From positions 25,530,254-25,594,253 of the forward strand of contig OV121086.1 in NCBI GenBank assembly GCA_921293015.1: a DNA stretch of 64,000 bases. The letters are read 5' to 3'. The DNA is from Phorcus lineatus (lineage: Eukaryota > Mollusca > Gastropoda > Trochida > Trochidae). Made by a program: the position numbers and the translations under genes. The notes under the pieces are model-generated. The model was not told where the DNA came from. It saw only the letters and a list, made by a program, of their open reading frames with translations, and made no database searches. This document shows, in pieces, positions 58,201-64,000 of the stretch; within the stretch, counting starts at the first letter, position 1, and each line of letters begins with the position of its first letter.

Positions 58201-59056
58201 TGTTTTTTTTCGTTGGATCTAGCTAATCTTGCACGAATACATAACATTTTAAAACATTGTTTCTCATCCTGTAACACTTTTCAAGTTCTGCTTTACTTTT
58301 CATGTAGTCCTCAAAATCTCATTTCGACTTATGACCTGACATCTTGGACTAGAAATCATTTTTAAAACTAGTACACCTTTGTAGATGGATAAGTTTTAAG
58401 TTGAATCCTAATACATACGAGTTGAAGGTAAGTGGCAAGCTAAACTAGTATTATCTGCTGTTGTCTCGTTCCCAGACCCGGTGACGGTGAAAACCCTTGT
58501 GGTTTGTAGTGGGGAGAACGACAGACAGCTGGCTATCTGTAAACTCCTCGTCTCACTCCTGGACCAGCCGCCTCTACAGCTGGTCTTCCCAGACCATACA
58601 CAATGTCGGAACGAACTCAAGGAAAACACAGACGAGTGGTTCGACAGACAGGTTAGAGAAGCTCGCTTCATCCTCGCTATTGTACCTAAAGAAATGGACT
58701 CAGAGGAAACCTCCTCAAACATGACCAGATTTTTAAACATGGTCCTTGACAAGGCACGTGTCTCGCAGACCGTGCTGAAAAAGATTGTGCTTGTTTTCTT
58801 AGGAGATCATTATAACAAGATGACTGTACAAAGACCCTATCTGTCGACCTGCCCGAGGTTCGATCTTTCGTGGAACAGCGATGAGACCCGTCCCCTTCTG
58901 TTGCGCCTCGTAGAACACCTGTGTGGCGGGACGGACATCCTGCATCAGGCGTGTTGTCGGAGTGACGCGGAGCGGATCTGTGGATGGCAGCAGGATTCCG
59001 AGCTGCGTGTTGCCCTGCGAACTCTGTGCACTGGAGAAGCCGAGGAGTCTCTCTGA
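30667..59056 (+). CDS. IL-17-receptor-like SEFIR membrane receptor, gene 1 (15 exons, 762 aa)
   Basis: Exons: 30667-30750, 34426-34489, 41953-42054, 42286-42353, 42806-42914, 43203-43372, 45356-45430, 46327-46408, 53931-54136, 55757-55828, 56148-56229, 56422-56547, 56769-56795, 57705-58145, 58476-59056. All phases match and the sum is 2289 bp including the stop. Signal peptide 1 to about 20; ectodomain to about 390 with two copies of a three-exon Cys module; transmembrane helix about 391-413; cytoplasmic 414-762. The last exon has the SEFIR pattern (KTLVVCS, EWFDRQV, FILAIVPKE, KIVLVFLG). In the IL-17R family SEFIR domains bind SEFIR adaptors such as Act1/CIKS to drive NF-kB-type signalling. 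IL-17R membership is inferred from SEFIR plus topology; a diverged TIR-like receptor is the alternative. The donor at 43373 (GTTGGT) is weak. Introns are filled with transposons. Confidence 0.75.
31168..31221. repeat. (ACT)n microsatellite
   Basis: About seventeen uninterrupted ACT/CTA units, followed at 31230 by a short CTT tract. Confidence 0.95.
31341..31685 (-). pseudogene. LINE fragment (post-RT region)
   Basis: The minus-strand frame has IDAIQRSIGAAP...KWVAMNQARLSMRNRF, the pattern found after the RT domain of many non-LTR elements. Truncated at both ends. Confidence 0.5.
33145..33720 (-). pseudogene. LINE 3' end fragment
   Basis: The segment GTTTATTCATGTTTGTAGGC, followed by CATAGGCCCAT, resembles the 3' ends of the LINEs at 48260 and 61095. 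Further right the minus strand reads like the last residues of ORF2 (AAYKY) through stops. Old and truncated. Confidence 0.45.
34426..34489 (+). CDS. Gene 1 exon 2
   Basis: 64 bp after CCCAGTGTTGCAG, donor GTAGGC, phase 0 to 1, linking exon 1 and exon 3 in frame. Encodes LHLFNQICMLDTSDAVVAPH. Ectodomain N-terminus. Least certain exon because it is short and has no homologue here. Confidence 0.55.
35175..36926 (-). mobile_element. Helentron/HINE-like element, copy B (inverted)
   Basis: Reverse-complement copy of 7331-8357. The right end carries the AAGGATTCAGCA palindrome and the left end the GCGAC/GTCGC hairpin with GGATTCAGC. It is longer than copy A because of inner sequence that includes three tandem units at 35865-36208. 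Confidence 0.65.
35865..36208. repeat. Three tandem units inside copy B
   Basis: AACCCTTGCTAACGCA(C/T)TT recurs at about 35867, 36040 and 36188, each after a TTCCTTCAA/TTCCTTAAA-type stretch, giving a period of 150-170 bp. A G-run at 36128-36151 lies between units two and three. Confidence 0.7.
37600..37845 (-). repeat. GTTTAACGTCTGCTTCC repeat, copy 1
   Basis: Read on the minus strand it starts with TTGTTGTTGTT, then GTTTAACGTCTGCTTCCA and TCGCCGACGTGG. The same block occurs on the plus strand at 54525. An interspersed repeat of unknown class. Confidence 0.6.
38440..38800 (+). pseudogene. LINE C-terminal fragment (degenerate)
   Basis: The plus strand reads KCKLCGFEYVQDESNSILYF, then LSFKCQKP, through stops, like the Cys-rich end of LINE ORF2. 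Too decayed for more. Confidence 0.35.
41953..42054 (+). CDS. Gene 1 exon 3
   Basis: 102 bp, phase 1 to 1, acceptor CACCTGCAG, donor GTAACC. Encodes CGDVENAPVTTYTDH... to ISWTPR. Ectodomain. Confidence 0.65.
42286..42353 (+). CDS. Gene 1 exon 4
   Basis: 68 bp, phase 1 to 0, acceptor CATTTCAG, donor GTAATT. Encodes FEGLLFLPGHRKCYKIYIT. Ectodomain strand region. Confidence 0.65.
42806..42914 (+). CDS. Gene 1 exon 5
   Basis: 109 bp, phase 0 to 1, acceptor GTGTTGCAG, donor GTAGGG. Encodes a segment with LGVRCVARRGPLLLYDV. The phase fits both neighbours. A long minus-strand frame opposite (42529-42942) is a shadow. Confidence 0.55.
43203..43372 (+). CDS. Gene 1 exon 6: module 1, CxCxTP part
   Basis: 170 bp, phase 1 to 0. 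CRCVTP...LTVKWGGYE...LNVSIHR aligns with exon 9 (CTCWTP...VEVEWTGNY...LKVGVVR). The donor GTTGGT is weak, but it is the best one that keeps the phase and gives a length equal to exon 9 after the alignment. An N-glycosylation site NVS is present. Confidence 0.65.
43373..45355. other. Gene 1 intron 6, degenerate repeats
   Basis: 44060-44520 looks like an old interspersed repeat: two similar blocks (GTGTCACCAGTTCTACAGTT and GGTCACCGATTCTACAATTC) and an ACAGACGGACGGACG tail. Nothing coding. Confidence 0.4.
45356..45430 (+). CDS. Gene 1 exon 7: module 1, strand part
   Basis: 75 bp, phase 0 to 0, acceptor TTGTCAG, donor GTGAGT. Encodes GEIHFDSFSLAPGQYVAV, a beta-sandwich edge pattern. Homologous in position to exon 10. 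Confidence 0.7.
46327..46408 (+). CDS. Gene 1 exon 8: module 1, Cys part
   Basis: 82 bp, phase 0 to 1, acceptor TTGTCACAG, donor GTATGA. Encodes QVGCPSDCNRESATFEWPP. Exon 11 has the same length, phase and pattern. Confidence 0.72.
51250..52609 (+). mobile_element. Tc1-like transposon inserted in LINE
   Basis: 1360 bp between TA duplications (51248-51249, 52610-52611). Inverted ends share GCCAAAAGTGAGTTCGC. Removing it joins two halves of the LINE endonuclease, so it inserted after the LINE. Confidence 0.95.
51459..52491 (+). pseudogene. Tc1 transposase (DD34E), one frameshift and one stop
   Basis: Starts at ATG 51459. First part MPSHGRQVSPDQKQ...SYKIAEIIGISPRTV is an HTH domain. A frameshift near 51590 moves the reading to the frame beginning KRFRDSGSC, with KRPRSGR and a second HTH (TVSTRTVRRRL). 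Catalytic Asp in FSDET, Asp in QEDNA and Glu in NIIENVW, 34 residues between the last two, as in Tc1. A TGA at 52333-52335 comes about 50 codons before the natural end at 52489-52491. Such enzymes cut at TIR ends and insert at TA. Inactive in this copy. Confidence 0.9.
52816..53790 (-). CDS. LINE ORF1 with 2A-like leader (324 aa)
   Basis: Intact ORF. Residues 48-61 are a Leu-rich hydrophobic run that leads directly into GVESNPGP (62-69; codons for NPGP at 53584-53595). This is a 2A-like ribosome-skipping motif with Gly where Asp is usual in D(V/I)ExNPGP. Residues about 90-185 are a coiled coil, then NNLIFHGIP and an RRM-like RNA-binding region as in L1-type ORF1 proteins (HIQRAHRVMRGKGI). If the motif works, ribosomes would release a leader of about 68 residues and start the RNA-binding protein at the last Pro. 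2A-like motifs are known in some CR1-group LINEs of marine invertebrates. ORF2 begins about 60 bases after its stop. Confidence 0.88.
   Translation of the reverse strand: MGISQEQFRVTIGTFAPVFMKILARICHKHAISRIPRYRAGVNVHTRLVILNLLLALLLLAGVESNPGPDTEERIQSGAKGGEKQLKLTTHVNDKTLQTILDEFKNLSTKLDNLQASNVTMTEKIVCMESTLTKVSEQLSDVNERCHSLEEENLALRHVVDKLEEKIDYIENQSRRNNLIFHGIPRAQGKESRDDCEQIVRSVLRDKMDMDDAEIHIQRAHRVMRGKGIILKLSKDSDKYDILKAAKKLKGTQLFVSEDFSLLVRQKRKNLLPFMIKSREGDRLSYLRFDKLYVEDNIYTYDVTTNSLVTIKQGQKPGVIYPTA
53931..54136 (+). CDS. Gene 1 exon 9: module 2, CxCxTP part
   Basis: 206 bp, phase 1 to 0, donor GTTAGT. The acceptor follows a TCTA microsatellite (TATCAG); a second AG three bases later is possible. CTCWTPDIVLIRVSN, VEVEWTGNYSD, LKVGVVRAG; two N-glycosylation sites. 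Confidence 0.78.
54525..54620 (+). repeat. GTTTAACGTCTGCTTCC repeat, copy 2
   Basis: TTGTTGTTGTTG then GTTTAACGTCTGCTTCCA and GTCGCCGACGTGG. Same family as 37600-37845. The right limit is unclear. Confidence 0.6.
54845..55645 (-). pseudogene. Penelope-like retroelement fragment (RT end and GIY-YIG)
   Basis: On the minus strand the RT active site (DDTFVI) lies near 55630, followed by LLFLDVLVTR and VYRKPTHTD (RT thumb signatures of Penelope-like elements), then the open frame 54940-55281 with VYNINCNCGHSSVGETSRPI and ARLKEH, the GIY-YIG endonuclease pattern, and SAISDH-like end sequence through stops. 5'-truncated just before the active site and interrupted by stops near 55575 and 54940. Inactive. 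Confidence 0.85.
55757..55828 (+). CDS. Gene 1 exon 10: module 2, strand part
   Basis: 72 bp, phase 0 to 0, acceptor CTCTACAG, donor GTAAGA. Encodes NSVRFILSSKVPEEYTAL; counterpart of exon 7. Confidence 0.75.
56148..56229 (+). CDS. Gene 1 exon 11: module 2, Cys part
   Basis: 82 bp, phase 0 to 1, acceptor GGTTGCAG, donor GTAAGG. VGSTGCASCMRYRE then SFIWPPPHP; same length and phase as exon 8. Confidence 0.78.
56422..56547 (+). CDS. Gene 1 exon 12: transmembrane
   Basis: 126 bp, phase 1 to 1, acceptor GTGTCCAG, donor GTAAGT. Ser/Pro stalk, Lys, then a 23-residue helix TAVFVVTGVLAFIMVVAVGV. Typical single-pass anchor. Confidence 0.85.
56769..56795 (+). CDS. Gene 1 exon 13 (27 bp)
   Basis: Micro-exon, phase 1 to 1, between TATTGCAG and GTAGCT. 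Encodes KNAFCPNR just inside the membrane. Could be optional, since skipping keeps the frame. Confidence 0.55.
56796..57704. other. Gene 1 intron 13, nothing recognised
   Basis: AT-rich, no repeat or exon that can be supported. Confidence 0.4.
57705..58145 (+). CDS. Gene 1 exon 14: membrane-proximal TIR/SEFIR-like domain
   Basis: 441 bp, phase 1 to 1. After a basic and Pro-rich linker comes FPLVVYQ, a helix with AAERLANSM, LSTRIHS, then ADLIMHITPREEME, VTVGVNLV and a C-terminal helix. Order and spacing mirror the SEFIR domain of exon 15, but the region between strand 2 and strand 3 is shorter and lacks the Trp. Probably a degenerate tandem copy; it may support dimers rather than bind adaptors. 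Confidence 0.7.
58476..59056 (+). CDS. Gene 1 exon 15: SEFIR-like domain and C-terminus
   Basis: 581 bp, from CGTTCCCAG to TGA 59054-59056. KTLVVCSGEND (strand 1), CKLLVSLLD (helix 1), LQLVFPD, EWFDRQVREARFILAIVPKE (helix with Trp, strand 3), KKIVLVFLGDH, then RFDLSW and LLLRLVEHL. This is the SEFIR arrangement. A tail of about 45 residues with several Cys follows. Confidence 0.8.
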
Positions 59057-61084
59057 TCCGTTCCTAAACTGGGGTGAACTGCACTGTAGCTCACAAGTCA
59101 TGTCCATCAATATCTTGCCTGCTCATTCTGATTTCATACTGCACAATGCGAATGAATATACTTGTATGTTGACAGCACACTGAAATCTTCTAAAAACCTG
59201 AGGTCTGGCTGTATGACGAAGTGTATTGGTGTGCATATGCATGCAACAGTTGCTTAGTTTGTTTATTCAATTTATGTGTGAATGTTTGTACCATGTATTC
59301 TATCTCTTTGTCTATTTATGTGTATCGTGCAAATGCCAACAAGAGTTGTTTAAACATTGATTGCAGAAAACAGAAAGATCATGTTTTTCATAATCGTCAA
59401 CACCAATTATGATATTTAAATTGGTTATTTTCTTTCCACTTAGATCTGATATTAGATAAATCATGCAGTGATAACCTGTAGATGTAGATGAAGACAACGT
59501 GTACATAATGTGTTTACTGACATTGAATCAGTTCATGTACATATCATATTTAATGTTTTTTGTACGTTTTGTCAGGGACATTTCCGTCATGTTTTGAATG
59601 CATGTCTACCAATAACAAAGCCGAAGATATTGCTGGACAATGCATGTACACGTAGTCCAAGTGAAAAAGCGTACTTATAGGGTACATATGGTAAAATAAG
59701 ATGATCTCACTGAAGCGTCTTCTGATATAACAACTTTCTACACGAGTTGATTAAAGTGATATTTTTCTTACTATCAGGAGTCACTTGGTTGAAATTCTCT
59801 AATTAAACTACAATGTGCTTTGAGTTTCATTTCCAGCATTCCAGCATATTTTGGAATGTCAAAGATCGGATTATACACTAGTGTAAACTTATTGAATAGT
59901 TTTTAGGCTTAGAGTTTGTAGGCTTGACTAAAGGTTAATACATGGTGATTGTCACTCCATTGTGTTATCAGTTGATTATTTATAAGAATCTACTGCCTAT
60001 TGACTTTTACGACAAGAAGGGGTGTTGGATTTTAATTTTTTCAAGAGTGTGATATTTTTGCTTCAGGTGTGACAAATCTAAAAAAGATTAAAATGAAATT
60101 TTGTTATTCCATGTTTACTGTGATATTTGCTGGTGTTTTTGTATACGTTCCTTACAATGTGGATCCATTCTTTGTTGATGAATTTGATTGTTTATTTTCT
60201 TTGAATAATAAATATATGCATTTCTTAAAGAAATGTTTTCTTTATTGTCAAAATGTTCTGTTTCGGAAAATGAGTAAGCATGAAACCATTATGCAAAAGG
60301 GACCCGTCATTTATTTAAGGGGGGATGGAGGGGGGTGGGGGTGGGGGGTTTGGGCCGGGTGTTTTCAGGGGAGGATCAGAAAAATATATACAACTACCAG
60401 GGAAGGGTTATGAAAAAAATACGAAAGGTAGCAGAGGGTCATTTTAAATAGACAGTTTTAAAACCATCTTTCTTAAGGAATTGAAAGACGGGCTGAAACA
60501 TTATCAAATAGCCTTTTTAAACGAAACAAAAATCCAGAATTTGAGCAAGACTGGTTTATATTCTTAAAAACTGATGCTTATATAAAAATCATCATGAATT
60601 CCCTGCCTTATTCATTGTTCTTATAATTTTAGGACAAAGAGTAGAAAAGTAGTTCTGTTGCATGGACTGATAGTTTATACAAGGTGTTAATATATAAAAG
60701 GCGTTTGCTACTGTTTGATATATTTTTTATTCAAATTAGATGCATATTTGACACTAAATAGACTCATACAAGTAAAACAGCTAGAAAAATTATTAATATT
60801 TGAATGATTTTATTAGTCTTTTAAATGATACAAATTAATGAAATCGTAACACTTCATCAAATGGTATGATTTGTGCAAATGTCTTAATAAAGCCATACTT
60901 TTAAACATATCTAAAAGCTTATTTAGATTGATAAATTCCAATTTTGATAATTTAAAAATTGGTAACGTTTGCTATATTCATACTTCAGCTTTCGTACTTC
61001 CTTTTTTTTCTCATTTATCGAACACTAATTGTTTAAATATTGTGTATAATGTAACCAATGTAATGATCTGTGATTCCTAGATGT
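59057..61084. other. 3' flank of gene 1
   Basis: Candidate polyadenylation signals AATAAA near 60207 and 60885. A G-rich tract lies at 60319-60360. No further gene supported; a frame at 60069-60413 is a chance product. Confidence 0.4.
60319..60360 (+). other. G-rich tract with G-quadruplex potential
   Basis: At least four runs of three or more G (GGGG, GGGGGG, GGGGG, GGGGGG) with loops of one to five bases. Confidence 0.6.
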
Positions 61085-62627
61085 GCCTTTATTCAAATGT
61101 GTGTTTATTTCTGTATGGAGGCCACCGGCCCATTATACATTCCATATTATAGCAAGATGATATTGACATGGAGCGCAACATGTAATGAAGAATATTCAAT
61201 ATACAATGGTGGGATAACAAATTTTATCACATCTTTATCTAGTGAGGTCTTTAGAAAATTATTCCGTTTCTTCATTCCTAAAAATACATATTTGGCTAAA
61301 CATTTAATAACATCCTCATTATTTGAAGTTAACAGCTGTATGAATTTTACATATGAAGGGTATTCAATATAATATGCTGGTAGAATAGATTTCTTCAAAC
61401 TGTGTTAAAAAGGACAAGTAATACAAAAGTGATATTCAGATTCTACACAAGTAGTAATACAAAATGGACATAACCGCTCATGCCGTGGTAAATTATACTT
61501 ACGGCCTTGTTCAAGTAAAAGACAATGGTTCGACAACGGAATCAACTTAAGGCAATACGATACACTGGCACTGTTATCACTGACAAATAAGTTGCAAATG
61601 AGAAAGAACCTTTAAGGTGAGTATAAAGTTCCAATTTGTAATAAGTACGAATGTTTTCTAACCACTCCTGGTGATCGATGGAAATACATCTTTCTTTGAA
61701 CGACGAAATAAAGGATTTAATACAACCAACATCCTGATTAATCAACGTGTAACAAAAACCATATTTAAACAGTAAATTTTAACCTTAAGAGCCCAACAAT
61801 TACGTCCACTTTCAGCAAGAGAGTGTTGGTAATAGTATCATTTCTGTAGAATTATGTTATCTGTTTGGTATAACAACCTTGTCCAGAATTTAATGATCTT
61901 AACAAACTGATTGACCCATAGTGAATGGCGTCCAAGCTCACCTCTAGTCGATCGAGCAAGATGTAAGATAAGCTTACAAAAATTATCGTGGACCCTTGCA
62001 ATACAAGGAGAGGGATGAAATCCCCAAATTTCAGTACCATACATAAGAATAGGTAGGATCTTTACGTCAAAGATGTGCAACAGAACATTATATGGAAAAT
62101 TAACAAAATTGTGCAAACCAGATCTAACAATACGAATAACCTTTAGAGTCTGTTGAGCTAACGTCTGCTGAGTTACTGACCAAGAACCTGTACTTGAGAA
62201 ATGAACACCTAAATATTTATATGATGACATTATCCTCTAACTTTAAACCGTTATAGTAGAATTTCTCATACTTCCTCAGTCGCCCTGCTTTCCTGAACAC
62301 CATAACTTTAGTCTTTATCAACGTTTACTTGAAGCTGCCATTTATTACAATAAACATTAAGCTTATCCAATCTTCTTTGAAGGTCAATAACTGAACTTTC
62401 AATAAGCACAATGTCGCCTGCAAATAACAACATGAAAATACGTAGAACACCGATTTCAACACATCTGTCACTAGCCTCGCCTAAAAGAGAAAACAAAAAA
62501 TGGTGACAATTGGCAACCCTGTCTGACGCCGAAGAGACAATCAAATACATTTGTAAGACCATCGTTTAGAAGTACAGAAGACTTAACTGAACAATACATG
62601 TTCTTTACCAATCTAAAAGTTCTGCAT
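61085..62627 (-). pseudogene. LINE reverse transcriptase, 3' part
   Basis: Minus-strand LINE. From right to left: RLVKNMYCSVKSSVLL, GVRQGCQLSP, then the active site, here FAGD instead of F/YADD, QRRLDKLNVYCNKW, YKYLGVHFSS, DVKILPILMYGTEIWGF, and a Cys-His end CPFCITTC...HFCITCPF near 61440-61500. Spread over at least four frames. The 3' end (near 61095) resembles that of 48250. The left continuation is at 63934-64000. Confidence 0.8.
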
Positions 62628-62631
62628 TTAA

Positions 62632-63929
62632 ACGTACTAGTGCACACCAATATTTCTTTAACACAACGAATGCACAGATACTGCATATCTTTCGATATTA
62701 TTCAAGAACCTCACTCAAATAATATACCTCGTAAGTTATTTAACGAATATTTAGGTAGTTAAGTTGATTTTTAAAGACCGGAAGTATTTAATGTTACGTT
62801 ACAATAAATCCGCATGAACTACGATATCGGAAATATTAAGATTTTGCTTATAACCAAAAAAGCGGAAACGGCAGCCGCTTTGGTCAATCTAATAGCAATG
62901 CTAATGCTGTGTTATTAAGTCGGTTTATTTACAACATTGCTTTCGTAAAACATAATTCATTATTTGTTCTCACTTCAGAGTTTAGGTAAATTCAACAGCT
63001 GCACATAATAAGTGTTCAGCCGCTTTCAACTGTCTATGATCTATCCGTTTTGTGCACAGCTAACCTTAGATTTGTTATATGTCCAAGCCGACAGCGGCTG
63101 TCTAAATTTTTTCATTGTTGATTGCAGGTCAATTGTAAAGAATTTGAAGTATTTCATTGCATCGGTAGAAAGCTTAAGTGATTGCATAAGTCCTCTTAAA
63201 CCTTAAAATAGCCAATTTAAACCGTAAAAGCGTGCACCAGTGCCTTTAACGTTCGCAAGCCATAGTTTACACAGTAAACCACCTCGCAACACAGAATCAA
63301 AGGCGGCTTTGAAGGCACTAGTGCACGCTTTTACGGTTTAAATTGGCTATTTTAAGGTTTAAGAGGACTTATGCATTCACTTAAGCTTTCTATCGATGCA
63401 GTGAAATAATTAAAATTCTTTACAATTGACCTGCAATCAACAATGAAAACATTTAGACAGCCGCTGTCGGCTTGGACATATATAAAATCTATGGTTAGCT
63501 GTGCACAAAACGGATAAATTATGGACAATTGAACACGGCTGAACTAGTAATGTGTGCAGCTATTTAATTGACCTAAACTCTGAAATGAGAACAAAGAATG
63601 AAATATGTTTTATGAAAGCAATGTTCTAAATAAACTGATTTAATAACACAGCATTAGCATTGCTATTAGATTGACCAAAGCGGCTGCCGTTTCCGCTTTT
63701 TTGGTTATAAGCAAAATCTTAATATTTCCGATATCGTAGTTCATGCGGATTTAAAGTTACGTTACATTAAATACTTCCGGCCTTTAAAAATCAACTTTAC
63801 TACTTACGTAAATATTTGTTAAATACCTTACGAGGTAGATTACTTGAGTGAGGATCTTGAATAATATCGAGAGATATGCAGTATCTGTGCATACGTTGTG
63901 TTTCGAAATATCGGTGTGCACTAGTGCGT
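62632..63929. mobile_element. Foldback element, complete, in LINE
   Basis: Two inverted arms, 62632-63246 and 63312-63929 (615 and 618 bp), around a 65-bp loop. Ends ACGTACTAGTGCAC / GTGCACTAGTGCGT, flanked by TTAA (62628-62631, 63930-63933). The arms also carry a related GTGCAC(C/T)AGTGCC motif next to the loop. No transposase. Insertion splits the RT of the LINE. Confidence 0.92.
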
Positions 63930-63933
63930 TTAA

Positions 63934-64000
63934 GGTCTACAAAAGCGCAATATAATCTACCTTTGTAAAGAGATAAATACTTCGTGACAATAGAGTCCAA
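63934..64000 (-). pseudogene. LINE RT fragment (motif A side)
   Basis: Minus strand reads KYLSLYKGRLYCAFVDL, the start of RT motif A, then meets the foldback. Continues out of the window. Confidence 0.7.

Overview
This is intron-rich, AT-rich animal nuclear DNA packed with transposable elements. The mixture seen here (IL-17-receptor-like immune genes, a chromodomain Ty3/Gypsy element with an envelope gene, a LINE with a 2A-like ORF1 leader, a Penelope-like element, Tc1/mariner elements and foldback elements) suggests a lophotrochozoan marine invertebrate, most probably a mollusc. The species cannot be fixed from the sequence.

Host genes. Two related receptor genes lie head to head. Gene 1 (+, 30667-59056) can be followed through 15 exons whose splice phases all agree, giving one 762-residue type I membrane protein: signal peptide, two copies of a three-exon Cys-containing extracellular module, one transmembrane helix, and a cytoplasmic part with a clear SEFIR-like domain preceded by a second, shorter domain of the same apparent fold. 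Gene 2 (-, about 585-5718) shows four exons of the same kind: module exons and a transmembrane exon. Its cytoplasmic part lies beyond the left edge of the window, and its 5' exons were not identified.

Mobile DNA. 17126-28485 is an almost complete Ty3/Gypsy provirus-like element: LTRs of about 1.5 kb, gag, a pol that follows gag in frame after one amber codon, a frameshift between RT and RNase H, a DD35E integrase with a C-terminal chromodomain, and an F-type env. 48250-53805 is a LINE in intron 8 of gene 1, interrupted by a Tc1 element (51250-52609) inserted at TA. 54845-55645 is a Penelope-like fragment in intron 9. 61085-64000 is another LINE, interrupted by a 1298-bp foldback element at a TTAA site. 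Other copies of that foldback lie at 1-219 and 12053-12579. Smaller elements are a deleted mariner (4629-5294), a 578-bp TTAA MITE (9841-10418), two inverted copies of a Helentron-like element (7331-8357 and 35175-36926), a 2.6-kb TIR element with 5-bp target duplications (37394-39980), and LINE 3' fragments at 28989-30110, 31341-31685, 33145-33720 and 38440-38800.

Layout. 0-7 kb: gene 2 and small transposons. 7-17 kb: mostly non-coding with MITEs. 17-28.5 kb: the Gypsy element. 29-59 kb: gene 1, its long introns filled with transposons. 59-64 kb: 3' flank and the LINE/foldback nest. No tRNA, rRNA, CRISPR or bacterial-type operon was found.
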